A program made the position numbers and the translations under genes. Positions 37,013-46,465 of a stretch of 64,000 bases of DNA are shown in pieces. Numbering within the stretch: position 1 is the stretch's first letter; each line of letters begins with the position of its first letter. A model generated the notes under the pieces. It had not been told where the DNA came from. It searched no databases and saw nothing but the letters and a program-made list of their open reading frames with translations. The DNA is from Afipia sp. (lineage in GTDB: Bacteria; Pseudomonadota; Alphaproteobacteria; Rhizobiales; Xanthobacteraceae), in NCBI GenBank assembly GCA_024707075.1, contig JANQAK010000006.1:186001-250000 (forward strand), in the 5' to 3' direction.

Positions 37013-37112
37013 GGGATGACTTTATTTGCTGCACATCGAAGCCGCAATACTTCACGTTGTCCGCCGTCAAGGAGACGCGCAAAGACTATCGAAGCATCAA
37101 AGGGAGAATTCG

Positions 37113-38606
37113 ATGGCTTCGGAAATCAGGCACTATATCGGCGGGCAGCTTGTTGCAGGCCGTAGCGGCCGGACATCGCCTGTGTTCAATCCTGCGACGG
37201 GCGAGCAGACCGCTGCGGTCAGCCTTGCCAGCACGGCCGAGGTGAATGCGGCTGTTGCCGCCGCGCGCGCGGCTGCGGAGAGCTGGGGCGATACGCCGTC
37301 ATTGCGCCGCGCCCGGATTCTCAACCGCTTTTTGCGCATCGCCGAAGACCGGATCGACGAACTCGCTGCGGTGATCACCTCCGAGCATGGCAAAACGCTG
37401 TCGGACGCCAAGGGTGAAATTCAGCGCGGTCTCGAAGTCGTCGAATTCGCCGTCGGTGCCCCCCAGCTCCTGAAGGGCGAGGTCAGCGAGAATGTCGGGA
37501 CACGCGTCGACAGCTTTGGCGTGCGCCAGCCGCTGGGCGTTGTCGCCGGTATTACTCCGTTCAACTTCCCGGCCATGGTGCCGATGTGGATGTTTCCGGT
37601 GGCGCTGGCGTGCGGCAATACTTTCATCCTGAAGCCGTCCGAGCGTGATCCGTCTGCGTCGCTGATTATTGCGCAATGGCTTGCCGAGGCAGGGCTGCCC
37701 ACTGGCGTGTTCAATGTCGTGCACGGCGACAAGGAGGCGGTCGATGCGCTGCTTCTGAATCCGGATGTCGAGGCTATCAGCTTTGTTGGATCGACGCCGA
37801 TTGCACGTTATATTTATTCGACGGCGACAAGCACGGGCAAACGCTGCCAGGCACTTGGCGGTGCCAAGAACCATATGGTCGTGATGCCGGATGCCGATCT
37901 CGATCAGGCGGTCGATGCGCTGATGGGTGCGGCTTACGGTTCTGCCGGGGAACGCTGCATGGCCATTTCGATTGCGGTCCCAATTGGAGAGAAGACGGCT
38001 GACGCCTTGATCGCAAAGCTCGAGCCGAAGATCCGATTGCTCAAAATCGGCTCGGGGTTCAACGAAGAATCCGAAATGGGACCGCTGGTTACCCGGCAGC
38101 ATCTCGACAAGGTGCGGGGTTACATCGATTCCGGTGTTGCGGAAGGTGCAAAGCTGGTGGTCGACGGCCGGGATCTTCGTTCCAACGAGGGCGGCTATTT
38201 TATCGGCGGAACGTTGTTCGATCGCGTGACCACCGATATGAAGATCTACAAGGAAGAGATCTTCGGACCGGTGCTGGGCGTCGTGCGATCACCGGACTAC
38301 GCGACGGCGGCCAAGATGATCAACAACAACGAGTACGGGAACGGCACTGCGATTTTTACGCAGAATGGCGACGTGGCCCGCGAGTTCGCACATCGTATCC
38401 GCGTCGGCATGGTCGGCATCAATGTTCCGATTCCGGTGCCAGTGGCATTCCATTCGTTCGGCGGATGGAAGGCGTCGCTGTTTGGCGATCATTCCATGCA
38501 CGGCCCGGAGGGAGTTCGGTTCTATACCCGGCTCAAGACCGTCACCAGTCGCTGGCCGACAAGCATCGCGCAGGGGCCTGAGTTCGTGATGCCGACAATG
38601 AAATAA
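37113..38606 (+). CDS. mmsA: methylmalonate-semialdehyde dehydrogenase (CoA-acylating)
   Basis: 497 aa from ATG 37113, with GGGAG upstream; a longer frame from 37026 lacks family sequence. It is an ALDH-fold protein of the MmsA type: [20 protein letters not shown], nucleotide-loop [27 protein letters not shown] in place of the ELGGK glutamate motif (as expected for CoA-acylating members), and the catalytic C282 in [11 protein letters not shown]. It converts methylmalonate semialdehyde to propionyl-CoA, or malonate semialdehyde to acetyl-CoA, in valine, pyrimidine or beta-alanine breakdown. The divergent LysR is the likely regulator. Confidence 0.9.
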   Translation: MASEIRHYIGGQLVAGRSGRTSPVFNPATGEQTAAVSLASTAEVNAAVAAARAAAESWGDTPSLRRARILNRFLRIAEDRIDELAAVITSEHGKTLSDAKGEIQRGLEVVEFAVGAPQLLKGEVSENVGTRVDSFGVRQPLGVVAGITPFNFPAMVPMWMFPVALACGNTFILKPSERDPSASLIIAQWLAEAGLPTGVFNVVHGDKEAVDALLLNPDVEAISFVGSTPIARYIYSTATSTGKRCQALGGAKNHMVVMPDADLDQAVDALMGAAYGSAGERCMAISIAVPIGEKTADALIAKLEPKIRLLKIGSGFNEESEMGPLVTRQHLDKVRGYIDSGVAEGAKLVVDGRDLRSNEGGYFIGGTLFDRVTTDMKIYKEEIFGPVLGVVRSPDYATAAKMINNNEYGNGTAIFTQNGDVAREFAHRIRVGMVGINVPIPVPVAFHSFGGWKASLFGDHSMHGPEGVRFYTRLKTVTSRWPTSIAQGPEFVMPTMK

Positions 38607-38613
38607 CTAACCA

Positions 38614-39864
38614 TTGGTGAGAACTTGCGGCCAGGCTGGCGGCATCGGTGGATGGGCTGCGGCCACGGATCTTGCCGGCGCTGTTGTGGCGACGGGACAT
38701 TTCGTGGTCGATTCCAACGTCAAGAAGGTCCAGCACCCGACAGGCGGCGTTGTCGGGGAAATCCTGGTGCGCGAGGGACAGCGCGTCACCATCGGCGATG
38801 TCGTCATGCGGCTCGACGCGCCACAGACCCGGGCCAACCTTGCCATTGTCACCAAACGGCTCGATGAATTCGCCGTGCGGCGAGCGAGGCTTGAAGCGGA
38901 GCGCGACGAGGCGGAAGCCATCTCGTTCCCGGCCGATTTGACCGGGCGCATGAACGATCCTGACATCGCACAGCTCATAACAGGCGAGCGCAAGCTGTTT
39001 GAACTTCGCCGCGAGGCTCGGCTTGGCAAAAAGGCACAGCTTCACGAACGCGTCGTGCAATACGAGAAAGAGGTGCGTGCTCTGGTTGCCCAGGAAGAGG
39101 CGAAGGTGCGGGGCATTGCCTTGATTGAACGTGAACTCAAGGGTGTTCGCGAGCTTTGGGAGAAGGGGCTCGTTTCGATCCAGCGCATGATGGCGCTGGA
39201 ACGCGAAGGCGCGAACCTCGATGGCGAGCGTGGGCGTCTTGTCGAGGCGCAGGCGCAATCCGGCGGCAAGATCGCAGAGACCCAGCTCCAGATCATCCAG
39301 GTCGATCAGGATCTTCGCAGCGAGGTGGCGGGCAATTTGCGCGATATCAAGGGGCAGACCGCAGAGTACATCGAACGCAGGGTTTCGGCCGAAGACCAGC
39401 TCAAACGTATCGACCTCGTCGCGCCGCAGAGCGGTCTGGTGCACGAACTTGTAGTTCACACGGTCGGTGGTGTGATTTCACCGGCTGACGCCATCATGCT
39501 GATTGTGCCCGACAGGGACAGGCTTGCTCTTGAAGTGCAGATCACGCCTCGGGATATTGACCAGATACGGATGGGGCAGAGGGCGGTCCTGCGCATGTCC
39601 GCCTTCAATCAGCGCACGACGCCGGAATTGACCGGCGAGGTCAGCCGCATAGCTGCCGATCTGACGCAGGACCAAAAGACTGGCCTGTCCTATTACGTCG
39701 TACGCATCACGGTGCCGCCGCAGGAGCTGGCGCGTCTCGGCAAGCTGACTCTTGTCTCCGGTATGCCGGCGGAGGCTTTCATCCAGACCGGCGAGCGCAC
39801 GGTGATCTCCTATCTCGTGAAGCCGCTCAGGGACCAGATCAATCGTGCGTTTAGGGAAGAATAA
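38614..39864 (+). CDS. HlyD-family secretion adaptor, N-terminally truncated
   Basis: 416 aa from GTG 38614, only 7 bp after mmsA. It matches type I secretion membrane-fusion proteins (PrtE/HlyD group): GHFVVDSNVKKVQHPTGGVVGEILVREGQRV lipoyl-like part, a long helical hairpin (about 70-240), DLVAPQSGLVHELVVHTVGGVI, and the C-terminal HlyD_3 region ending EAFIQTGERTVISYLVKPL. Relatives begin with about 40-60 further residues holding the inner-membrane anchor; here the frame starts directly at GGIGGWAAATDLAG, the very end of that anchor. No ABC exporter or TolC-like gene is adjacent. It is probably a remnant, or expressed without membrane insertion. Confidence 0.8.
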   Translation: MVRTCGQAGGIGGWAAATDLAGAVVATGHFVVDSNVKKVQHPTGGVVGEILVREGQRVTIGDVVMRLDAPQTRANLAIVTKRLDEFAVRRARLEAERDEAEAISFPADLTGRMNDPDIAQLITGERKLFELRREARLGKKAQLHERVVQYEKEVRALVAQEEAKVRGIALIERELKGVRELWEKGLVSIQRMMALEREGANLDGERGRLVEAQAQSGGKIAETQLQIIQVDQDLRSEVAGNLRDIKGQTAEYIERRVSAEDQLKRIDLVAPQSGLVHELVVHTVGGVISPADAIMLIVPDRDRLALEVQITPRDIDQIRMGQRAVLRMSAFNQRTTPELTGEVSRIAADLTQDQKTGLSYYVVRITVPPQELARLGKLTLVSGMPAEAFIQTGERTVISYLVKPLRDQINRAFREE

Positions 39865-40118
39865 AGATCAATCGCCAATCGGCGTGTAAGTGCTGCCTGC
39901 GCTGATCTGAGTGCGGCCGATTCGGAGAATTGCGGAGCGCGTGGCGACATGCATCGCAACGGCGGATGGCTAAATTTTTTGCAGCCTTTGCCTATTTCGT
40001 GACGCCGGGTGATCCAACTTTTAGTGCGCTCTGGGACAAGCCGGCCAAAGCATCTGACATTACGCTTCCTTCGAACTTGGAACATGGCGCAGCCATGACA
40101 ACGTCGAAGGAGAAACCA
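39865..40118. other. intergenic region upstream of amino acid-type importer
   Basis: 254 bp that should hold the promoter of the importer/amidase operon. An in-frame extension of the binding protein runs through part of it but carries no signal peptide. No palindrome or RNA gene was noticed. AAGGAG at 40107-40112 is the ribosome binding site for ATG 40119. Confidence 0.5.
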
Positions 40119-41030
40119 ATGCAGATGCGTTTTTTCACCGGAATACCGATGCGGAGGACATATGCCGCCGGATGGCGCAGCGCCGTGCTCGGCGCAATCC
40201 TCGTCGCCGGACTGTGCGCGCCCATGAAGGCTGAGGCGGCCGTACCGGCTGCCTGTGCGGCGTTGCAGGAAAAATACCCTGACTGGAAGGGCAAGACGCT
40301 CGTCAATGCTATCAACCCGCATACCCCGGGATATGAATCGATCGATCCCAAGGATCCCAGCAAGTATGTCGGCTTCGATATCGATCTCGGTGAAGCGATC
40401 GGCGAATGCCTAGGATTCAAGCTGACCTACAAGGCCGTGACGTTCGCTGCACTGCTTACCACGCTCGCGGCCGGTCAGGCCGACATCGTGATATCCGATA
40501 TTTATGCGACCGAAGAGCGGGCCAAGGCTGCCGACTTCATCACCTATTCCAAGGTCTTCGACGGCGTGCTGGTCGCCAAGGGCAACCCGAAGAAGATTGA
40601 CGGGATCAATCTATCGATGTGCGGTGCGGCGGCAGCCGAAAACACCGGCTACGTCGAGGTGCCGCTGATTCAGGCCTTGGCGCCGCAGTGCAAGGCGGCA
40701 GGCAAGCCTGAGCCGACCATCCAGCTCTACGACAACAACGCCAACTGCATCCAGGCGATTCTCGCCGGCCGCGCCGATACTTACGTCAACGACGTGAATA
40801 CGGTCGATAATGCGGTGAAGGCCTATCCCGACAAGCTGGAGAAGGCGATCGCGGTGACGATTCCATATTCCGTTGGCATCGGCGTACCGAAGGACAAGCC
40901 AAAGTTCCGCGATGCGGTGAAGGATGCTCTCACCGAGATCTACAAGTCAGGCGATCAACTTGCTTTGCTGAAGAAGTGGAATCTCGATCCAAACAATCTC
41001 ATGGAGCCGGGCCTCCTCGTGGTCAAGTAA
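40119..41030 (+). CDS. polar amino acid-type ABC transporter substrate-binding protein
   Basis: 303 aa from ATG 40119, fixed by AAGGAG seven bases upstream. A Sec signal peptide is visible (MRRTYAAGWRSAVLGAILVAGLCAPMKAEAA). The mature protein is a class F (SBP_bac_3) domain: YVGFDIDLGEAIGECLGFKLTYK, DIVISDIYATEERAKAADFITYSKVF and a late LLKKWNLDPNNL. It delivers a small polar, amino acid-like or amide compound to the fused permease-ATPase encoded 19 bp downstream. Confidence 0.9.
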   Translation: MQMRFFTGIPMRRTYAAGWRSAVLGAILVAGLCAPMKAEAAVPAACAALQEKYPDWKGKTLVNAINPHTPGYESIDPKDPSKYVGFDIDLGEAIGECLGFKLTYKAVTFAALLTTLAAGQADIVISDIYATEERAKAADFITYSKVFDGVLVAKGNPKKIDGINLSMCGAAAAENTGYVEVPLIQALAPQCKAAGKPEPTIQLYDNNANCIQAILAGRADTYVNDVNTVDNAVKAYPDKLEKAIAVTIPYSVGIGVPKDKPKFRDAVKDALTEIYKSGDQLALLKKWNLDPNNLMEPGLLVVK

Positions 41031-41049
41031 GGCGGCCGGTTCTTCAGTA

Positions 41050-42654
41050 ATGGAACTGTTCCTGCACTATCTCAGCATGCCGTATCTGCTCCAGGGCATT
41101 GAGGTCACCCTTCAGGTGACCGCCCTTGGGCTGATCGGTGGGCTGATCATGGGAACGCTCCTCGCTGCCATGCAACTCAGCCGCTTCCCGCTGCTGGCTG
41201 CCATGGCACGGGGCTACAGCGTGATTTTTCGCGGCACGCCGCTGATCCTGCAAATGGTGTTCGCCTACGACGCCTTGCCGCATATCGGCATCAAGCTGCC
41301 CGCCATTCTTGCCGCAGGTCTCGCGCTTGCCGCCAATGAGGCCCCCTTCATTTCGGAAATCCTGCGCGCCGGCGTGCTGGGTGTCGATCGCGGACAATTG
41401 CTGTCCGGTCAGGCGCTCGGCATGACGCCGTCGGTACTGATGCGCCGGATCATCGCGCCGCAGGCGATCCGCTCCATGATCCCGGCGTTTGGCAGCGAAA
41501 CCGTCAGCGCGTTGAAGAACTCGTCGTTGGCCTCTGTGATCGCAGTGCAGGAACTGACGCTGCGCTCGACGCAACTCGCATCGTCAACATTCGACTTCTT
41601 CTCGATCTTCTTTGCCTCGGGTCTCATTTATCTGTTCCTGACCGGAGCGATTGCTGCGATCCAACTCATCATCGAGAACTGGCTCGATCTCGATCGCAAG
41701 AGTACGCAAAGCCGGCTGATGCGGTTGTTGCCGTGGTATCGCTTTCAGCCGCTCGACGAACCGGTGGGAGTCGATGCGACCGGCGAGAAGGTCTCCGACC
41801 TTGGCGTTGCTGAATTGCCGCCCGCCAAGCCAAAGCTGGAGCTTGTCGATCGCGCGAAACGCACCGAGATGCTCAGCCGCAACGGCGTGGCAGTCGAAGT
41901 CGCAGGACTGCACAAACGTTACGACAATCAGATCGTTCTGGATCGCGTCGACCTCAGTGTGCGGGTCGGTGAAGTGGTGGCGTTGCTGGGTCCGTCGGGC
42001 TCGGGCAAGAGCACGCTGCTCCGCTGCATCAATCATCTCGAATCGTGGGATGCCGGGACAATCATGGTCGGCGGCCGCCGCATCGGTTTTGGCGCTCAAG
42101 GCAGGGTTCTGTCGCCGCGTGCGCTGGCCAATGAACGCGCCGAGCTTGGCATCGGCATGGTGTTTCAGCAATTCAACCTGTTCAGCCATCTCACCGCGAA
42201 GGAAAACATTGCAGGCCCGCTCCGCTGGGTGCATGGCATGTCGCGCGCCGATGCCGACCGGCGCGCGAGCGAACTGCTCGCCCGCGTCGGCCTCAGTCAT
42301 CGCGCTGACGCCTTGCCGCGCCATCTTTCGGGCGGTCAGCAGCAGCGCGTGGCCATCGCCCGCGCGCTTGCGCCCAATCCCAGCGTCCTTCTGCTCGACG
42401 AGCCGACCTCCGCGCTCGATCCCGAACTGGTCAACGAAGTGCTGGAAGTGATCCGTCGCCTCGCGATCGAGGACGGACTGACGATGATTATCTCGACGCA
42501 CCAGTTGCGCTTTGCCGACGAGGTGGCTGATCGTGTCGTGCTGCTGTCCGGCGGCTCGATCGTGGAAGAGGGGCCGGCCCACGAAGTCCTGACCAATCCG
42601 CGCAACCCCGTCACGCAACGCTTCCTCAGCGTAATGGAGAGCGAGAAACCATGA
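41050..42654 (+). CDS. fused amino acid-type ABC transporter permease and ATPase
   Basis: 534 aa, two proteins in one. Residues 1-215 form a HisM/GlnP-type permease: TLQVTALGLIGGLIMGTLLAA, RGTPLILQMVFAYDALP and the EAA loop GQALGMTPSVLMRRIIAPQAIR. A linker of about 60 residues follows. From about 282 there is a GlnQ-type ATPase: Walker A GPSGSGKS (314-321), signature LSGGQ (426-430), Walker B LLLLDEP (446-452), switch ISTHQLRFADEVADRV. As a dimer it would be a complete importer core with the preceding binding protein. These subunits are usually separate genes. Confidence 0.92.
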   Translation: MELFLHYLSMPYLLQGIEVTLQVTALGLIGGLIMGTLLAAMQLSRFPLLAAMARGYSVIFRGTPLILQMVFAYDALPHIGIKLPAILAAGLALAANEAPFISEILRAGVLGVDRGQLLSGQALGMTPSVLMRRIIAPQAIRSMIPAFGSETVSALKNSSLASVIAVQELTLRSTQLASSTFDFFSIFFASGLIYLFLTGAIAAIQLIIENWLDLDRKSTQSRLMRLLPWYRFQPLDEPVGVDATGEKVSDLGVAELPPAKPKLELVDRAKRTEMLSRNGVAVEVAGLHKRYDNQIVLDRVDLSVRVGEVVALLGPSGSGKSTLLRCINHLESWDAGTIMVGGRRIGFGAQGRVLSPRALANERAELGIGMVFQQFNLFSHLTAKENIAGPLRWVHGMSRADADRRASELLARVGLSHRADALPRHLSGGQQQRVAIARALAPNPSVLLLDEPTSALDPELVNEVLEVIRRLAIEDGLTMIISTHQLRFADEVADRVVLLSGGSIVEEGPAHEVLTNPRNPVTQRFLSVMESEKP

Positions 42655-42729
42655 CCCTTCTCATTGCACGCACCGGTTCTCCTGCATCGCAAATCTGTCG
42701 TTCGTTTATCGTCGCCTGAGGTCGTCAGC

Positions 42730-43971
42730 ATGAAGCATCATCTTCTCCCGGTATCCCCGAAGACGGTCCATTGGGGTTATTTCAGCAAGAAGGTCGCGCC
42801 CGCGCTGACACTGAAATCCGGCGACCGGGCCACCATCGAAACGCTGACGCATCATGCCAACGATGATTATGAGCGCATGATCGCCAACGATCCGGGTGCG
42901 GAGAGCGTGTTTCACTGGACGCGCGAGCACAAGGCGGTCGCCCGCCGTGGCTCGGGGCCGACCGAAGGTCCGTTCATCCGGGGTTCCGGCGAAGGCGTCG
43001 GCGTTCATCTGCTGACCGGGCCAGTGGCAATCGAGAATGCGGAGCCCGGCGATGTGCTCGAGGTTCGCATCCTTGATGTGCGTCCGCGCCCCGCCTGCAA
43101 GGCGTGTTATGCAGGGAAGTGTTTCGGCTCGAACGTCGCGGCCAACTGGGGCTTTCACTATCACGACCTGATCGAGGAGCCGAAACCCCGCGAGGTCGTC
43201 ACGATTTTCGAACTGGACACTACGGGCGAACCGTTCGCCAAGGCGGTCTACAACTATGTCTGGACACCGCAGACCGATCCGGATGGGATTGTGCATCCAA
43301 CCATCGATTATCCCGGCGTGCGCGTCGATCATACGACGATCCGCAAGCGCGAGAATATTCTCACCAGCGTCAAGGTCCCGGCGCGACTGCACTTCGGCAC
43401 CATGGGATTGGCGCCATCGGAGCAGGATTATGTCAGCTCGATACCGCCGAGTTACACCGGCGGCAATATCGACGACTGGCGCGTCGGGAAGGGCGCGCGG
43501 ATGTACTATCCGGTCGCGGTGCCGGGTGCGTTTTTCTCGGTTGGCGATCCGCATGCTGCGCAGGGCGACAGCGAACTTGGCGGCACTGCGATCGAGACGT
43601 CGCTCACCGGCGATTTTGAGTTCATCCTGCACAAGAATCGCGATCTGGGCGGCACGCCACTCGAAGGGTTGGCTCATCCAATGCTGGAGACCGAGCAGGC
43701 CTGGTCGGTTTATGGATTCACCTATGCCAACTATCTGGCGGAACTTGGTGCTGACGCGCAGGCCGAGATCGTCAATCATTCCAGCCTCGACCGCGCCATG
43801 CGCGACGCGTTCCGCAAGCTGCGCCGGTTTCTGATGACCGTGCACAAGCTGAGCGAGGACGAAGCGATCTCGCTGATGTCGGTGGGCGCGGATTTCGGGG
43901 TCACACAGGTTGTGGACGCCAACTGGGGCGTCCACGGCACTATCCGCAAGAATGTGTTCCGTTGCGATTAA
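42730..43971 (+). CDS. acetamidase/formamidase family protein
   Basis: 413 aa from ATG 42730. Family marks: TVHWGYFS, IETLTHHANDD, GAESVFHWTREHK, GEGVGVHLLTGPVAIENAEPGDVLEVRILDV, SVGDPHAAQGDSELGGTAIE and DFGVTQVVDANWGVHGTI. Members hydrolyse short aliphatic amides such as formamide or acetamide to acid plus ammonia. It lies 75 bp behind the fused transporter and 130 bp before a paralogue joined to an AraC regulator, forming an amide-use operon. It is cytoplasmic with no signal peptide. Confidence 0.9.
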   Translation: MKHHLLPVSPKTVHWGYFSKKVAPALTLKSGDRATIETLTHHANDDYERMIANDPGAESVFHWTREHKAVARRGSGPTEGPFIRGSGEGVGVHLLTGPVAIENAEPGDVLEVRILDVRPRPACKACYAGKCFGSNVAANWGFHYHDLIEEPKPREVVTIFELDTTGEPFAKAVYNYVWTPQTDPDGIVHPTIDYPGVRVDHTTIRKRENILTSVKVPARLHFGTMGLAPSEQDYVSSIPPSYTGGNIDDWRVGKGARMYYPVAVPGAFFSVGDPHAAQGDSELGGTAIETSLTGDFEFILHKNRDLGGTPLEGLAHPMLETEQAWSVYGFTYANYLAELGADAQAEIVNHSSLDRAMRDAFRKLRRFLMTVHKLSEDEAISLMSVGADFGVTQVVDANWGVHGTIRKNVFRCD

Positions 43972-44101
43972 GCATCTGATCTCAAATGAGTTTCAAGTGT
44001 GGCGAAGGAGTGGTCTGGGCGCATTCGACGCACCGAGGGGGCAATCTGTGCCAGGCCTCTGGCATGGAGGTTGCTTGATTCGGCCTATTGGGGGCCGTTT
44101 G

Positions 44102-46462
44102 ATGAGTTTTCGCCCGTTCACGAGTGAGTCCTATTCCGAAGACGCCCGGCCCGAGGCATGGCGCGACGTGCTGGCCGCGGTCGGCCTCCAGCCCTCGGCG
44201 GCGACGAGCGTTCACCGCGGCTATGCGACGGCATCGCGCCGGAGCGCCGAAGGTGTCGTGATGGCGAAGTTGTCGGCGGGGGCGCAGGCCATCTCCCCGC
44301 TGCATCATCTCGCCGACGACATGCCGCTGGTGCTGATGCCGGTCGAGGATGGCGTCGTGCTGAAAACTGGTAGCAGCCATCAAATCGTATCTGCGGCGCA
44401 TCTGCTGCTGTTGCCGCGGCGCGGGGACTGGAGCGTCGCCTTCCAGCGTGACATGCGGGCTATCGTTTTGTCCGTCACGTCTGACGCGTTTCATGGCCGC
44501 AAACTGTGCGGCCCGGCCTTCGGCGAGGTCAAAGTATTACCGCCCGGCGGGTTCACCGACATCTTCACCCGAACGCTCGGGGCAACGGCCCAGTCGCTCG
44601 AGACGTTGTCTGATCCTGAATGGTCCGCGGTCTCGCAAAGCCTTGCTGATCTGCTCCCGACCTTTATGCGGAATGCGCAGCCCGCAGTAGATTCTGGTGG
44701 CAGCGCGACGCAGGCGGCGATCCTTTATCGCGTCTACCAGGCCATCGAACGCAAGCTGGGTGATCCCGATCTTGCACCGGCCAAGGTTGCGGACGCCGAG
44801 GGCATCTCTGAACGCTACCTTCAGAAGTTGTTTGAAGGCACGGGCAACAGCTTCACCCATTATATACGCGAACGCCGCCTTCAGCGGACCTGGGCCGATC
44901 TGTCGAACCCAGCCGAGGCGCATCATTCGATTTCGGAGATCGCCTATCGCAGCGGCTTCAATGACTCGGCGTATTTCAGCCGTGCATTCCGCAATCGGTT
45001 CGGGCTGTCGCCGCGCGAATTTCGTCAGCATGAAATCGAACGAGCCGCTGCGTCGTCATTCGTTGCCGGACAGCGTGGCTGGCCCCAGACAGCGCTCGTG
45101 CAGTTGCGCAACCATCATGCGGTCGCGAACGATTGCCGGCTCGCCGGAATCGCCGAAAGAGATCAGGCGCCGCCGAGCGCGGAAGGCGATCACAACCATC
45201 ATCACCTCTCGGTTGAGGCCGCGCGGGTGCATTGGGGCTATTTCAGCCGGTCGTTGCAGCCGCAGATCGAGATCAATTCGGGCGACACAATCACGATCGA
45301 GACGCTGACCCAGCATGCGTCGGACGATCCGGAACGCATGATCGCAGGCGATGCCGGAGCCGAGAGCGTTTTCCACTGGACCCGCGATCAGAAGAACGTG
45401 GACCGGCGCGGCGCGGGACCTGTCGATGCGTCGGTTTATGGCCGCGGCGCCGGCGAAGGTTTCGGCGTTCACATCTGCACCGGCCCGGTTGCGGTGAAGG
45501 ACGCCCAACCCGGCGACGTACTCGAAGTCCGCATTCTCGACATTGTTCCGAGGCCGAGCCGCAATCGCGACTTCGCAGGCCAGGTGTTCGGCAGCAGCGT
45601 CGCGGCATGGTGGGGTTATCACTACAACGAATTTCTCGACGACTCGAAACCGCGCGAGGTCGTGACGATCTACGAAATCTTCGATCACGACGATGCGCCG
45701 CATGCGCGGGCGCTGTATTCCTATCGCTGGGAGCCGCAGACCGATCCGTTCGGTGTCGTTCACAACACCTACGATTATCCCGGTGTTCCGGTGGCGCCCG
45801 GCACGGTCAAGCGGCGGCACGATGTGCTCGACGGAATCAGTATTCCGCTGCGTCCCCATTTCGGTGTCATTGCTGTCGCGCCGCGCGAAGCCGATTTCGT
45901 TGACTCCGTGCCGCCGTCTTATTTTGGCGGAAATCTCGACAACTGGCGGCTTGGAAAGGGATCGACGGTCTATCTGCCGGTCTCGGTGCCCAGCGCGCTG
46001 CTGTCGGTCGGCGATCCTCATGCGACGCAGGGCGATGGCGAGTTGGGTGGCACCGCGATCGAATGTTCAATGACAGGTACGTTTCAACTGATCCTGCACA
46101 AGAAAGCCGACCTTGCAGGCCAGGCATTCGCCGACCTGACTTATCCGCTGATCGAAACCGAGACCGACTGGGTTCTGACGGGTTTCAGCCATCCAAACTA
46201 TCTCGCCGAATTCGGAGCCAAGGGACAAAGCGAAGTCTACGCGACGTCGTCGCTGGATCTTGCGATGAAGGATGCATTCCGGAAGATGCGTCGCTTCCTG
46301 ATGAACATCAAAGGATTGAGCGAGGACGAAGCGATCGCGCTGATGTCAGCCGGTGTCGACTTCGGCGTGACGCAGGTCGTCGATGGCAACTGGGGCGTCC
46401 ACGCGATTCTCAGCAAACGGCTGTTCGATGACACCTTTCGACGGCCACAAGCCAAGGATTGA
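44102..46462 (+). CDS. AraC-type regulator fused in frame to an acetamidase/formamidase
   Basis: 786 aa from ATG 44102. Residues about 1-220 are an AraC-binding-like sensor (SAGAQAISPLHHLADDMPLVLMPVEDG, LLLLPRRGDWSVAF). Residues 225-310 are a complete AraC HTH pair (PAKVADAEGISERYLQKLFEGTG, RLQRTWADL, ISEIAYRSGFNDSAYFSRAFRNRFGLSPREFR). A 60-residue linker follows. Residues 371-786 are a full acetamidase/formamidase (ARVHWGYFS, IETLTQHASDD, SVGDPHATQGDGELGGTAIE, DFGVTQVVDGNWGVHAI), highly similar to the free amidase encoded just upstream. There is no stop or obvious internal start at the junction. A regulator that carries its own enzyme or uses the fold as ligand sensor is possible; a duplication-deletion that merged two genes is the likely origin. 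Confidence 0.88.
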   Translation: MSFRPFTSESYSEDARPEAWRDVLAAVGLQPSAATSVHRGYATASRRSAEGVVMAKLSAGAQAISPLHHLADDMPLVLMPVEDGVVLKTGSSHQIVSAAHLLLLPRRGDWSVAFQRDMRAIVLSVTSDAFHGRKLCGPAFGEVKVLPPGGFTDIFTRTLGATAQSLETLSDPEWSAVSQSLADLLPTFMRNAQPAVDSGGSATQAAILYRVYQAIERKLGDPDLAPAKVADAEGISERYLQKLFEGTGNSFTHYIRERRLQRTWADLSNPAEAHHSISEIAYRSGFNDSAYFSRAFRNRFGLSPREFRQHEIERAAASSFVAGQRGWPQTALVQLRNHHAVANDCRLAGIAERDQAPPSAEGDHNHHHLSVEAARVHWGYFSRSLQPQIEINSGDTITIETLTQHASDDPERMIAGDAGAESVFHWTRDQKNVDRRGAGPVDASVYGRGAGEGFGVHICTGPVAVKDAQPGDVLEVRILDIVPRPSRNRDFAGQVFGSSVAAWWGYHYNEFLDDSKPREVVTIYEIFDHDDAPHARALYSYRWEPQTDPFGVVHNTYDYPGVPVAPGTVKRRHDVLDGISIPLRPHFGVIAVAPREADFVDSVPPSYFGGNLDNWRLGKGSTVYLPVSVPSALLSVGDPHATQGDGELGGTAIECSMTGTFQLILHKKADLAGQAFADLTYPLIETETDWVLTGFSHPNYLAEFGAKGQSEVYATSSLDLAMKDAFRKMRRFLMNIKGLSEDEAIALMSAGVDFGVTQVVDGNWGVHAILSKRLFDDTFRRPQAKD

Positions 46463-46465
46463 CCA

